Shown one piece after another: positions 1 through 7,282 of a stretch of DNA of 64,000 nucleotides (its first letter is position 1; every line of letters starts with the position of its first letter). Below the pieces are notes generated by a model. The model did no database searches. It was not told the origin of the DNA and worked only from the letters and a program-made list of their open reading frames with translations. The stretch is from Clostridiales bacterium Firm_08 (lineage in GTDB: Bacteria > Bacillota > Clostridia > Oscillospirales > QAKW01), in contig LVAN01000007.1 in assembly GCA_001604045.1 (NCBI GenBank), forward strand, positions 1 through 64,000. Direction: 5' to 3'. Both the position numbers and the translations under genes were made by a program.

Positions 1-1
1 G

Positions 2-1360
2 CGGGTGGACAGCGCCCGCGGGGGAGTGGGGACGGCGGTCTGTTTTCTTGACGATACGTCAAACGGCGGCAGGATCGGACGGGAGATCGTGGAACCGCTG
101 ACCGTAAGCGACGCGGGCACGCTTGCGGAGGCGGCGCGGAGGGTCATCCGCTGTCCGTCGCAGGAATACTGCGACGACGTTTTTCTGACCGCGGCGCGTA
201 TCGTCTCGGGAGATTGCGCGGTGCTGGCGGAGGGGGACGCCCACGCCCTTTTGCTGGACGTCAAGGCGCCCAGGGAGAGAAGCGTTTCCCAGCCGGACGG
301 CGAGGGCAGTGTGACCGGTCCCCATGACGGTTTCAACGAAAATCTGATGCACGGGCTTTCTCTGCTCAAAAAACGCCTGTCGACGCCCGATCTCAAGACC
401 GAGATCCTCACGGTGGGCAGGAGATCCCGGACGCCGGTGGCGATATGCTATCTCGAAGGGATCGCGCGGCGGGAGACGGTGCGGAAAGTGCGCCGCGCGA
501 TCCGGGCGATCGATACGGACGGGGTGTGGAACACGGCGTCGCTTGCCGAGGCGCTTTGCGCCGGCAGATGTATGCTGTTTCCGCGCGCCGGCGCCACCCA
601 GCGGCCCGACGTCGTGTGCGCCAGGCTGTGCGAGGGACGGATCGCCCTGCTGGCGGGCGGCTGTCCGACGGCGCTGACGCTGCCGTTTCTGTTCGTCGAG
701 GCGTTCCAGACGCCGGATGATTACGCTTTCACCGTTCTTTACGGCAACGTGGGGCGGGCTCTGCGATGGGCGGGGTTTTGGCTCGCCGTCCTGCTGCCCG
801 GCGTCTATCTCGCGCTCATCCTGCATCATCCGCAGATGCTGCCCGAACAACTCGCGTACAGCATCGCCGCGGCGCAGCGGGGCGTTCCGTTTTCCTCGAT
901 GACCGAGATGCTGATCCTGCTCGGCGTGTTCGAACTGCTGCGGGAAACGGGCGCGCGGATGCCGGAGGCGATCGGACTGGCGGTCAATATCGTCGGCGCG
1001 ATCATTTTGGGGCAGGCGGCGGTGGACGCCGGGTTTTTCAGCGCGCCGATGATCATCATCGGCGCGCTCGCCGGCACCTGCGGTCTGATGGTCCGTCAGC
1101 TGCGCGGCACGGTGTTTTACCTGCGCCTGGCGATGCTGCTCGCCGGGGTATGGCTGGGACTTCCGGGCGTCGCGGCGGCGTGGGCGGCGGCGCGCGCGTA
1201 TCTCTGTTCGGTCAGAAGTTTCGGCGTGCCGTATCTCTACACGGCCTCTCCGTTTTACCGCCGCTTCCGCCAGGACGCCTTTTTGAGGGATCGGGCGGAC
1301 CGGATGATATTCCGTCAGCGGATCTTTACCGATAATATCATAAGGCGGCGGAAGCGATGA
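2..1360 (+). CDS. GerA-family spore germination protein (GerAA-like), 5' end cut off
   Basis: Subunit A of a Ger-type nutrient germinant receptor in the inner spore membrane. The reading frame is open to the left edge, so the listed GTG at 5 is unlikely to be the true start; family members are usually about 480-530 aa and 451 are visible. The family signature 'GPHDGF' follows an 'ERSVSQPDGE' stretch near residue 100, and 'LPFLFVEAFQTPDDY' lies near 226. Four to five hydrophobic segments fill residues 255-400, and the tail is Arg-rich. It overlaps the next gene by ATGA, indicating one operon with a GerAC-like and a GerAB-like gene. Family assignment is strong; the germinant cannot be read from sequence. 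Confidence 0.88.
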   Translation, partial: RVDSARGGVGTAVCFLDDTSNGGRIGREIVEPLTVSDAGTLAEAARRVIRCPSQEYCDDVFLTAARIVSGDCAVLAEGDAHALLLDVKAPRERSVSQPDGEGSVTGPHDGFNENLMHGLSLLKKRLSTPDLKTEILTVGRRSRTPVAICYLEGIARRETVRKVRRAIRAIDTDGVWNTASLAEALCAGRCMLFPRAGATQRPDVVCARLCEGRIALLAGGCPTALTLPFLFVEAFQTPDDYAFTVLYGNVGRALRWAGFWLAVLLPGVYLALILHHPQMLPEQLAYSIAAAQRGVPFSSMTEMLILLGVFELLRETGARMPEAIGLAVNIVGAIILGQAAVDAGFFSAPMIIIGALAGTCGLMVRQLRGTVFYLRLAMLLAGVWLGLPGVAAAWAAARAYLCSVRSFGVPYLYTASPFYRRFRQDAFLRDRADRMIFRQRIFTDNIIRRRKR

Positions 1361-1986
1361 GAAAACACCGTGTGCTGATCGCCCTGCTTGCCGCGGCGGC
1401 CGTCCTGCTCTGCTGCGAAGGGCGGACGGAACTGCAGCAGACCTGCCGCATCGCCGGGATCTCCGTCGACAAGGGGACGAGGATGAAATATTCCTTCGGG
1501 TTTGAGATCGCGGATGTCTATCACGCCGACCGTCAGACGGTGTCCTCTTATCTGCTGACCGCGGAGGGGGATACCCTCTCGCAGGCGCTGACGGATTTGG
1601 ACGGTATAACGGACGGAACGCCGACGCTGCAGCACTGCGGACTGATCCTGCTCGGCGCCTCTCTCGCCGCGCGTCCGTCGGAGGTCTGCGCGATGCTCTG
1701 CCGGGACTGGTCGGGGCAGTCCCCTTACGTCGCGGTGACAAAAGGCGGCGCGGCGGAACTGCTCGCCGTCAGGGAACAACAGGATCTGCGGGCGCGGTCG
1801 GTACGGGATCACCTGAAAAACGCGGCGGCGTCCGCGGGCGTCAGAACGCCCTGTCTCGAGCGCGTGACGGCGGACGCGCTGCAAGGCAGATCCTGCGAAA
1901 TACCGCTTTTGGAGCCGGCGGAAGACGGCAGTCGGCTCGCCGGTGTTTTCAGGACAGAAGGATCGGGGACGACAAATGAAAAGTAA
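1357..1986 (+). CDS. short GerAC-like germination lipoprotein
   Basis: Probably the C subunit of the germinant receptor, anchored outside the inner spore membrane. A hydrophobic N-terminus (residues 5-18) ends in Cys19-Cys20, which suggests lipidation although the residue before Cys is not the usual Gly/Ala. The following 'ELQQTCRIAGISVDKG' resembles the start of mature Ger(x)C proteins. At 209 aa it is about half the usual 350-400 aa and lacks the C-terminal domain. No frameshifted remainder follows, because the next gene starts 11 bp before this stop in another frame. It overlaps the GerAA-like gene by 4 bp. It may be a genuine short form or a decayed gene. Confidence 0.65.
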   Translation: MRKHRVLIALLAAAAVLLCCEGRTELQQTCRIAGISVDKGTRMKYSFGFEIADVYHADRQTVSSYLLTAEGDTLSQALTDLDGITDGTPTLQHCGLILLGASLAARPSEVCAMLCRDWSGQSPYVAVTKGGAAELLAVREQQDLRARSVRDHLKNAAASAGVRTPCLERVTADALQGRSCEIPLLEPAEDGSRLAGVFRTEGSGTTNEK

Positions 1987-2746
1987 AAATACTTTACACA
2001 TAGAAAGCCGGTATGTTTTGATCCTTGCGCGTATGACGGCGGCGATGTGGGGCGGGGGACTGCCGATGCTCGCGCTTTCGGCGGGGACTTTGGAGGCCGC
2101 GGCGGCGTGCGCCGCCGCGGGCGCACTGATCTGGCTGCCGTGGGAAAAGGCGCCCGTATGGCTCTCGCGGGTCTTTTCGGGCGTCTCCGCTCTCCTTTTG
2201 CTGTGGGCGGCGGCGCGGACGACGGGACTGTATACCGCGGGCGTGCCGACCGTACAGATCGCGGCGGGCGCCGCGGCGATCGTATGGCTGTATTCCCGCT
2301 TTGGGGAGCGCGCGCTTTGTCGGGCGATGGTAACGGCGGGCGGCGCGACAACGGCGGTGCTTGCCTTCATTACGGCGCTTTGTCTGCTGCGGGGGACCGT
2401 CGGTTCGCCGTCGTCGGGGCTTCGTCCTTTGCCGCTGCTCGCGGAGACCACGGCGCTGTTCGGCGGGGCGGTCAGCATGGCGCGGCGGGAGAAAACGACT
2501 GCCGCGCGCCGCGCGGCAAAGATCGGCGCGAGCGCCGGCGCGGCGCTCTGGATCCTCGTCTGCGCGGCGGCGATGGGAATATGTAAAGGAGTTTTGCCTT
2601 ACACTGTTTTTGCGGCGTGGCGGCGGGTGACGCTGTTTGATATTTTCTATTGTCCCGACGTCCTCGCGGCGGCGCTTCTCATCGTCTGCGCCCTGCAAAC
2701 GGCGGGCGTCTTTTTATCTGATATTTGTCTTTACAAACGAAAGTAG
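1976..2746 (+). CDS. GerAB-like membrane protein, short
   Basis: Very hydrophobic protein of 256 aa in the position expected for the permease-like B subunit of a Ger receptor. The ATG at 1976 is preferred over the track start at 1943, because the leading 'MFSGQKDRGRQ' lies inside the preceding gene. About seven membrane segments are visible. The pattern around 'PYTVFAAWRRVTLFD' resembles the late GerAB region where a Pro-containing helix precedes an Arg. GerAB proteins normally have about 360 aa and ten or more helices, so three helices appear missing. The assignment rests mainly on operon position; an unrelated membrane protein is possible. Confidence 0.5.
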   Translation: MKSKNTLHIESRYVLILARMTAAMWGGGLPMLALSAGTLEAAAACAAAGALIWLPWEKAPVWLSRVFSGVSALLLLWAAARTTGLYTAGVPTVQIAAGAAAIVWLYSRFGERALCRAMVTAGGATTAVLAFITALCLLRGTVGSPSSGLRPLPLLAETTALFGGAVSMARREKTTAARRAAKIGASAGAALWILVCAAAMGICKGVLPYTVFAAWRRVTLFDIFYCPDVLAAALLIVCALQTAGVFLSDICLYKRK

Positions 2747-2758
2747 ATGGTATATAAT
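2730..2758 (+). promoter_or_regulatory. sigma-A-type promoter for murJ operon
   Basis: TTTACA, a 17-nt spacer and TATAAT. The -35 box lies inside the last codons of the GerAB-like gene and the -10 just after its stop, so the murJ run is expressed independently of the germination genes. Confidence 0.75.
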
Positions 2759-2777
2759 GGGACTATTAGAGTGAAGC

Positions 2778-2827
2778 CGCGCCTTCCGCTGACGGGGAGG
2801 GCGGCCATCGACCGGAAGGGAGGCGCG
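2778..2827 (+). promoter_or_regulatory. leader hairpin that can mask the murJ ribosome binding site
   Basis: CGCGCCT (2778-2784) is complementary to AGGCGCG (2821-2827), which includes the Shine-Dalgarno region just before the GTG start at 2832. The adjacent CCTTCC/GGAAGG could extend or replace this pairing. It would lie in the first 70 nt of the murJ transcript. Pairing is seen; regulation is inferred. Confidence 0.35.
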
Positions 2828-2831
2828 CCGT

Positions 2832-4403
2832 GTGGAAAACGGGAGAGAAAAGGGCAGATCCGGCACCTATCTGCTGATCGTTGCCTGTATACTGCTCACC
2901 AAAGTGCTGGGGATGGCGCGCAATATCTTTCTGTCCGCTTACTATGGCACGGGAGACGCCGCAGCGGTGTTCCAGGCGATCAGCAAACTGCCGCTCACGC
3001 TGTATGACGTGACGCTCGGCACCGCCATCGTCAGCGCGTTCATCCCGGTGTTCAACGAGCGGCTGCAAAAGGACGGCAAAAAAGCCGCCAACCGCTTCGG
3101 CAGTAACTTTCTCGGGTTCGCGGGCATTTTGTCCGTGCTGATCTGCGCGGCGGGGATGATCTTTCCCCGCGCCTACGTCAAGATCGTCGCCGCCGGCTTC
3201 AACAAAGCGCAGATGGCGCTGGCCGTGCCGATGATGCGGTGGATCCTGCCCATCATCCTGTTCGCGACGGTCGCTTACATATTCATCGGCATCCTGCAAT
3301 CTTACGGGGAGTTCACGGCGCCGGCGCTGGTGTCGCTTTTCACCAATCTGACGATCATCGTGTATTTCCTGTTTTTCGATCGCTTTTTCGGCATCGGCGG
3401 GCTTGCCGTGGCGTTCACGCTGGGATGGAGTTTCCAACTGTTGTTTTTGCTGCCCTTCATCATCCGGCGGGGGTTCCGCTACACGCCGGTGCTGTCCTTC
3501 GGCGACAAGGACCTCACCCGGGCGCTGGTGCTGTCGCTTCCGCTGTTCGTCTCCTCTCTGGCGCAGCCCATCAACACGCTGATCTCCAACAATCTGTCCT
3601 CCGGTCTGCCGGACAGCGCGCTCAGCACGCTCAACTACGCCTACGATACCTATTTTATCCTCGCGGCGGTGTTCGCCGCCGCGATGACCAATCTGTATTT
3701 TCCGGAACTTTCCCGGCGGTTCGCGGCGGGAGACGGTAAAGGCGCCGCCGATATCGGGCGGCAGATGCTCAAGACCGTCGCCGCGATCGTTCTGCCCATC
3801 ACCGCGTTTATGGCGGTATGCGGCGCGCCGGTCATCCGCCTGCTCTATCAGAGAGGGGAGTTCACCGCGGAGAACACCGCGGCGGTCGCCGCCTGCCTTA
3901 CCGTATACTGTATCGGCATGCTGGCGCTTTCTTTCCAGGAGATCCTCAACAAATTCTACTATTCGATGCAAAAACCGTGGCTGCCCATGCTTGCGGCGCT
4001 GGCGGGCATCGCGCTCAACATCGTTTTGTCGCTGGTCTTTGTCAAAGTGTTCGGAAGATACCGCCTGCTCGCCTGGGCGACGGTCATCAGCGGCTGGTGC
4101 ATGGCGGGGATGCTGCTTCTGTTCGCGCTGAAAAAAGCGAGGGGACTGCTCGCGCGGGATCTGTGGATCTCGCTGGGCAAGACGTCGCTCGCCGCTCTGG
4201 CGCTCGCCGGCGCGGCGTATGGCACATATAAAGGACTTTCCGTTCCGCTCGGCGCCTCCTTCGCCGGGACGGGGCTTGCCACCCTCGGCGCCCTGCTGAT
4301 CGGCGCGGGGGCGTATTTCGCCGTATTGAAACTTGTCCGTTCCGCGGAACTGGACGAGATCCTGAAAACCGTCAAACGGAAGAAAAAGGGGGCGGCGTCT
4401 TGA
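2832..4403 (+). CDS. murJ: lipid II flippase MurJ
   Basis: MOP-superfamily membrane protein that moves lipid-linked peptidoglycan precursor (lipid II) across the cytoplasmic membrane. The 523-aa length and about 14 hydrophobic segments fit the MviN/MurJ family. The N-terminal 'SGTYLLIVACILLTKVLGMARN' and downstream 'FIPVFNERL' are typical, as is the later 'QEILNKFYYSMQ'. The GTG start at 2832 is chosen because GGAAGGGAGG lies 9-18 nt upstream. It has its own promoter and leader hairpin, and its stop overlaps the next gene (TTGA). Neighbours are surface-polymer genes, consistent with an envelope operon. Confidence 0.93.
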   Translation: MENGREKGRSGTYLLIVACILLTKVLGMARNIFLSAYYGTGDAAAVFQAISKLPLTLYDVTLGTAIVSAFIPVFNERLQKDGKKAANRFGSNFLGFAGILSVLICAAGMIFPRAYVKIVAAGFNKAQMALAVPMMRWILPIILFATVAYIFIGILQSYGEFTAPALVSLFTNLTIIVYFLFFDRFFGIGGLAVAFTLGWSFQLLFLLPFIIRRGFRYTPVLSFGDKDLTRALVLSLPLFVSSLAQPINTLISNNLSSGLPDSALSTLNYAYDTYFILAAVFAAAMTNLYFPELSRRFAAGDGKGAADIGRQMLKTVAAIVLPITAFMAVCGAPVIRLLYQRGEFTAENTAAVAACLTVYCIGMLALSFQEILNKFYYSMQKPWLPMLAALAGIALNIVLSLVFVKVFGRYRLLAWATVISGWCMAGMLLLFALKKARGLLARDLWISLGKTSLAALALAGAAYGTYKGLSVPLGASFAGTGLATLGALLIGAGAYFAVLKLVRSAELDEILKTVKRKKKGAAS

Positions 4404-5803
4404 GGGAAAAGATCAGACAGACGCTGCTCGCCAGCCGTTTCATCCGGATGATCAGCGGCGCGAGCATACGGCTTTCGGTATTTCTGCGCTCCTCCGCCAT
4501 CGCGGCGTGGTTCGAGGGGGAAAAAGAGAAACGCCACACCATTGACCGGTTATCGGAACGGTTTCTGAACAGTAAGATATGTGATTTCCTGCGGTCCTCC
4601 GTTTTGCTCGGATGGCTGATGAAGATCCCGGATATCGCGTGGTACGGTCTGCTGGTGACGGTCGCCGCCGCCACCTGCCTTCCGACGCTCGCGGTGATGA
4701 TGCTGTCGCTCGCCACGCTCGCGCTGACGCTGATCGCCGTCGTGTTCCGCCGGGAGACGCTGCCGGCGCTGCCCAACGCCATCGTGTTCTGGCTGCTGTA
4801 CGCGCTGGTCATCCTGCTGTACACCTTCATCGGGTACGGCGGTTCCCAGGGGGTGCTGGCGGGGGGCATACGGTTCTGTATGCTGCCGGTGATGCCCTGC
4901 GCTTTCGTTTTGCTGACAAAAAAAGACAGGTTGTGGAAAAGCGTCTGCGTGCTGACGGCGCTGTCGATGCCCATCGGGCTGTACGGTCTGTTCCAGTTTG
5001 TCACGGGGCAGATGAGCGCCGTGTGGACGGATACCGAGTTGTTTTCCGAGGATTTCGGGCGGCTGACCGCCACGTTTGAAAATCCCAATATCTACGGCGC
5101 GTTCCTGCTCATCGCCCTGCCGCTGGCGGCGGCGGTGACGATGCGGGTCAGAGGATGGCGGGGCAAGGTGTTTTTCGGCGTGACGAGCGTCGTGCTCGCC
5201 GCCAATATGGTGCTGACGTATTCCCGCGGCTGTTACGTGGCGCTGCTCATCATCCTGGCGGTCTGCCTCTGCCGGCGGGACATCCGCTGGCTGTGGCCGA
5301 TGGCGGCGCTGGCGGCCGCGAGTCCGCTCTATCTGCCGGAAAGCGTTTTGACGAGAATTCAGAGCATCGGGAATTTCTCCGATACCTCCACCTCTTACCG
5401 TCTGAATATCTGGCGGGGAAGCGTGGCGATGCTGGGAGATTTCTGGTGGATCGGCGTCGGCATCGGGGACGCGGCGTTTCGCAGTATTTATGAGCGGTAC
5501 GCGCTGACCGCCGTGGAGGACGCCCCCCACGCGCACAATCTTATTCTGCAGACGATGTGCGAGAGCGGCGTGCTGGGTATTTTGTCCCTTGCGCTCCTGA
5601 TGGTCTTTTGCTTCCGCCGCGCGCACAGCGTGCAGCGCGCCCTGCCCGCCGGGCGGGCGAGGACCCTGTCCGTCACGCTGAGCGCCGTATGGATCGGACT
5701 GCTCTTTCAGGGAATGACCGATTTTATCTTTTACAATAACAATCTTTTCTGCATTATGATGTTCTCTCTCGGCGCGATGCTTGTGAAAGGAGAAAGCGAA
5801 TGA
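4400..5803 (+). CDS. O-antigen ligase/polymerase-like (Wzy_C) membrane protein
   Basis: Multi-spanning protein of 467 aa with the Wzy/WaaL-type C-terminal domain. The segment 'NPNIYGAFLLIALPLA' near residue 230 and the periplasmic stretch 'DAPHAHNLILQTMCESG' near residue 375 match the family. A Tyr-Arg-containing segment, 'TSTSYRLNIWRGS', precedes it. These proteins polymerise or transfer lipid-linked glycans on the outer face of the membrane. It starts with TTG overlapping the murJ stop and overlaps the next gene by ATGA. The substrate polymer cannot be identified; no dedicated polysaccharide cluster is present, so a role with teichoic-type or exopolysaccharide chains is only inference. Confidence 0.8.
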   Translation: MREKIRQTLLASRFIRMISGASIRLSVFLRSSAIAAWFEGEKEKRHTIDRLSERFLNSKICDFLRSSVLLGWLMKIPDIAWYGLLVTVAAATCLPTLAVMMLSLATLALTLIAVVFRRETLPALPNAIVFWLLYALVILLYTFIGYGGSQGVLAGGIRFCMLPVMPCAFVLLTKKDRLWKSVCVLTALSMPIGLYGLFQFVTGQMSAVWTDTELFSEDFGRLTATFENPNIYGAFLLIALPLAAAVTMRVRGWRGKVFFGVTSVVLAANMVLTYSRGCYVALLIILAVCLCRRDIRWLWPMAALAAASPLYLPESVLTRIQSIGNFSDTSTSYRLNIWRGSVAMLGDFWWIGVGIGDAAFRSIYERYALTAVEDAPHAHNLILQTMCESGVLGILSLALLMVFCFRRAHSVQRALPAGRARTLSVTLSAVWIGLLFQGMTDFIFYNNNLFCIMMFSLGAMLVKGESE

Positions 5804-6300
5804 ACAAAAAATACAGGCTGTTCGGAAAGATCCCCGTCGTGGATATCCTGATCCTTCTGGCGCTGCTCGCCGTGACCGCCGCGGGCATATATCTGCTGAC
5901 CCGCCCCAAGGTCAAGACCCAGACCGGCACGCAGTCTCAGGTAAAGACGTATCCCTTCACCGCCACCTTTCTGCTTCCGCAGGTGCGGCAGGACAACCTC
6001 GAACTGCTGCAGATCGGGGACGAACTGTACACCGACAAGGGCGGCAAGATCGGCGAGGTGACCGCGCTGGAGCGCAAGCCGTACAAGACGGTGCGCTATG
6101 ACGGCGACGGCAAGGAAGTCAACACGCTGATGCCGCAGTACTCGGTCCTCTACGTTACGGTCAAGGGGGAGGCGACCGCGAGTTCCAACCGCGGCACCTT
6201 CGTCGGCAAACGCAGGATCGCGCTGAACAACAATATGCTGCTTGTCAGCCAAAAGATCAACTGGACCGCGCAGGTCGTGGCATTGGAGGTGGCGTCCTGA
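5800..6300 (+). CDS. DUF4330-family membrane-anchored protein (first copy)
   Basis: A 166-aa protein with one N-terminal membrane segment (about residues 14-33, after 'LFGKIPVVD') and an outside domain. The opening 'RLFGKIPVVDILILL' is the hallmark of DUF4330. The extracellular part begins after a Lys/Thr-rich linker and holds 'LQIGDELYTDKGGKIGEV', a beta-rich pattern reminiscent of secretion-adaptor beta domains. Function is unknown. It is translationally coupled to the Wzy-like gene and to a second DUF4330 gene, suggesting that the pair acts with that polymerase in polymer assembly or export. Confidence 0.8.
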   Translation: MNKKYRLFGKIPVVDILILLALLAVTAAGIYLLTRPKVKTQTGTQSQVKTYPFTATFLLPQVRQDNLELLQIGDELYTDKGGKIGEVTALERKPYKTVRYDGDGKEVNTLMPQYSVLYVTVKGEATASSNRGTFVGKRRIALNNNMLLVSQKINWTAQVVALEVAS

Positions 6301-6809
6301 TGAAAAACGGAAAACTGTTCGGGAAACTCTCCTGGATCGATCTTGTCGTCCTGCTGTTCCTGGTCCTGCTCGCGGTCGTTACCGCGGTGCGGTTCATCGG
6401 ATTTCGCAGTTCCGAGGCGGCAAAGAACAGCGCGGCGACCACCGAGACGACGGCACGCGTGTCTTATGATATCACACTGCGCTTTCTCAGCGTCCCCACG
6501 ACGCTGATGCAGGAGCCTTTTGCCGAGGGGCAGGGGATGATGGTGCGAAACAAGGCGTTCGGCAAGATCCTGTCCGTCGAGAAGGAAAAAGCCTACCGTG
6601 AGACGACGCTTGCCGACGGCAGCGTGGAGTTCGTGGAAAACGCCCACGCCGTCAACTATATCGTCACCACCCGCGTCTCGCTGGAGGAGAAAAACGGCGG
6701 ACTGTACGCCGAGGGGGGAGACACCGTCGGCGTCGGAAAGATCCTGACCGTCTGTACCCGTCTGTACGCGGGCGACGCCGCTGTTTTCCGTGTGGAAAAA
6801 ACCCAATAA
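6300..6809 (+). CDS. DUF4330-family membrane-anchored protein (second copy)
   Basis: A tandem paralogue of the preceding gene, 169 aa, beginning 'MKNGKLFGKLSWIDLVVLL' with a membrane helix at about residues 13-35 and an external domain. It shares the 'GKIL' turn and late beta strands ('GVGKILTV') with its neighbour but is clearly diverged, so the two may form a heteromer. The start ATG shares one base with the upstream stop TGA. It is the last gene of the murJ run; no strong terminator is seen before the next promoter at 6865. Function unknown. Confidence 0.78.
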   Translation: MKNGKLFGKLSWIDLVVLLFLVLLAVVTAVRFIGFRSSEAAKNSAATTETTARVSYDITLRFLSVPTTLMQEPFAEGQGMMVRNKAFGKILSVEKEKAYRETTLADGSVEFVENAHAVNYIVTTRVSLEEKNGGLYAEGGDTVGVGKILTVCTRLYAGDAAVFRVEKTQ

Positions 6810-6864
6810 TCGGGTGCCAAACGGACAAAAACTTGGTACATATGACAAAATTGCGGGGAATGTG

Positions 6865-6893
6865 TTGACGGCGACCGGTTTTTGGACTATTAT
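6865..6893 (+). promoter_or_regulatory. strong sigma-A-type promoter for ptsH
   Basis: TTGACG, a 17-nt spacer and TATTAT, 33 bp before the HPr start codon. It is one of the best matches to consensus in the window, as expected for an abundant phosphocarrier. Confidence 0.85.
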
Positions 6894-6925
6894 AGTAGTA
6901 CACAAAAACTACGGGAGGCACGAAA

Positions 6926-7189
6926 ATGTATTCCAGGGAAGTCACAGTGACCAATGACGTCGGGCTGCACGCCCGTCCCGCCACGTTTTTTATTCAGAAA
7001 GCCAATGAATATAAAAGTTCGATCTGGGTGGAAAAGGAGGAGCGCAAGATCAACGCCAAAAGCTTGCTCGGCGTTCTGTCCCTCGGTATCGTGAAAAATT
7101 CCACCGTTACGATCATCGCGGACGGCGTGGACGAGGAAAAAGCGGTCGACGCTTTGGTAGACCTCATTGAAAAAGGACTGAATGACTGA
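6926..7189 (+). CDS. ptsH: HPr-family phosphocarrier protein
   Basis: Small cytosolic phosphocarrier (87 aa, normal HPr length). His15 in 'GLHARPATFF' is the site phosphorylated by enzyme I in the sugar phosphotransferase system. Ser46 in 'NAKSLLGVLSLG' is the site used by HPr kinase in Gram-positive catabolite control. Both are present, so this is HPr rather than the His-less Crh. It is a stand-alone unit between a strong promoter and a strong terminator. Enzyme I and HPr kinase are not in the window, so whether it serves sugar uptake, catabolite repression or both cannot be told from context. Confidence 0.93.
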   Translation: MYSREVTVTNDVGLHARPATFFIQKANEYKSSIWVEKEERKINAKSLLGVLSLGIVKNSTVTIIADGVDEEKAVDALVDLIEKGLND

Positions 7190-7193
7190 AAAC

Positions 7194-7231
7194 AAAGATC
7201 CCCGCAAGCGGCGCTTGCGGGGATCTTTTAT
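7194..7231 (+). terminator. intrinsic terminator after ptsH
   Basis: Perfect 16-bp stem (AAAGATCCCCGCAAGC) with a 3-nt loop followed by a T-rich run. Confidence 0.93.
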
Positions 7232-7242
7232 TTATTTAATTA

Positions 7243-7266
7243 AGGTTGACCCGCGATAAGGACAAA
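7243..7266 (+). repeat. solo end of repeat family 1 (MITE-like)
   Basis: A 24-bp sequence differing by only one or two bases from the inverted ends of the 279-bp element at 34676 (core GACCCGCGATAAGGACAAA). Only one end is present. It lies between the ptsH terminator and the ABC exporter's ribosome binding site, so it is a remnant or single-end insertion. Confidence 0.75.
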
Positions 7267-7282
7267 ACGGAGGAAAAAGCAA

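Noticed and set aside
59-1741. 560-aa minus-strand ORF and other long antisense ORFs (e.g. 26315-28096, 28298-29749, 14705-16750)
   Set aside because: Arg/Pro-rich shadows of well-supported genes in this GC-rich sequence; no ribosome sites or recognisable domains.
7243-7282. TTGACC in the family-1 repeat as a promoter for the ABC exporter
   Set aside because: No -10 box follows at 16-18 nt; the expected position holds the GGAGGA ribosome site.
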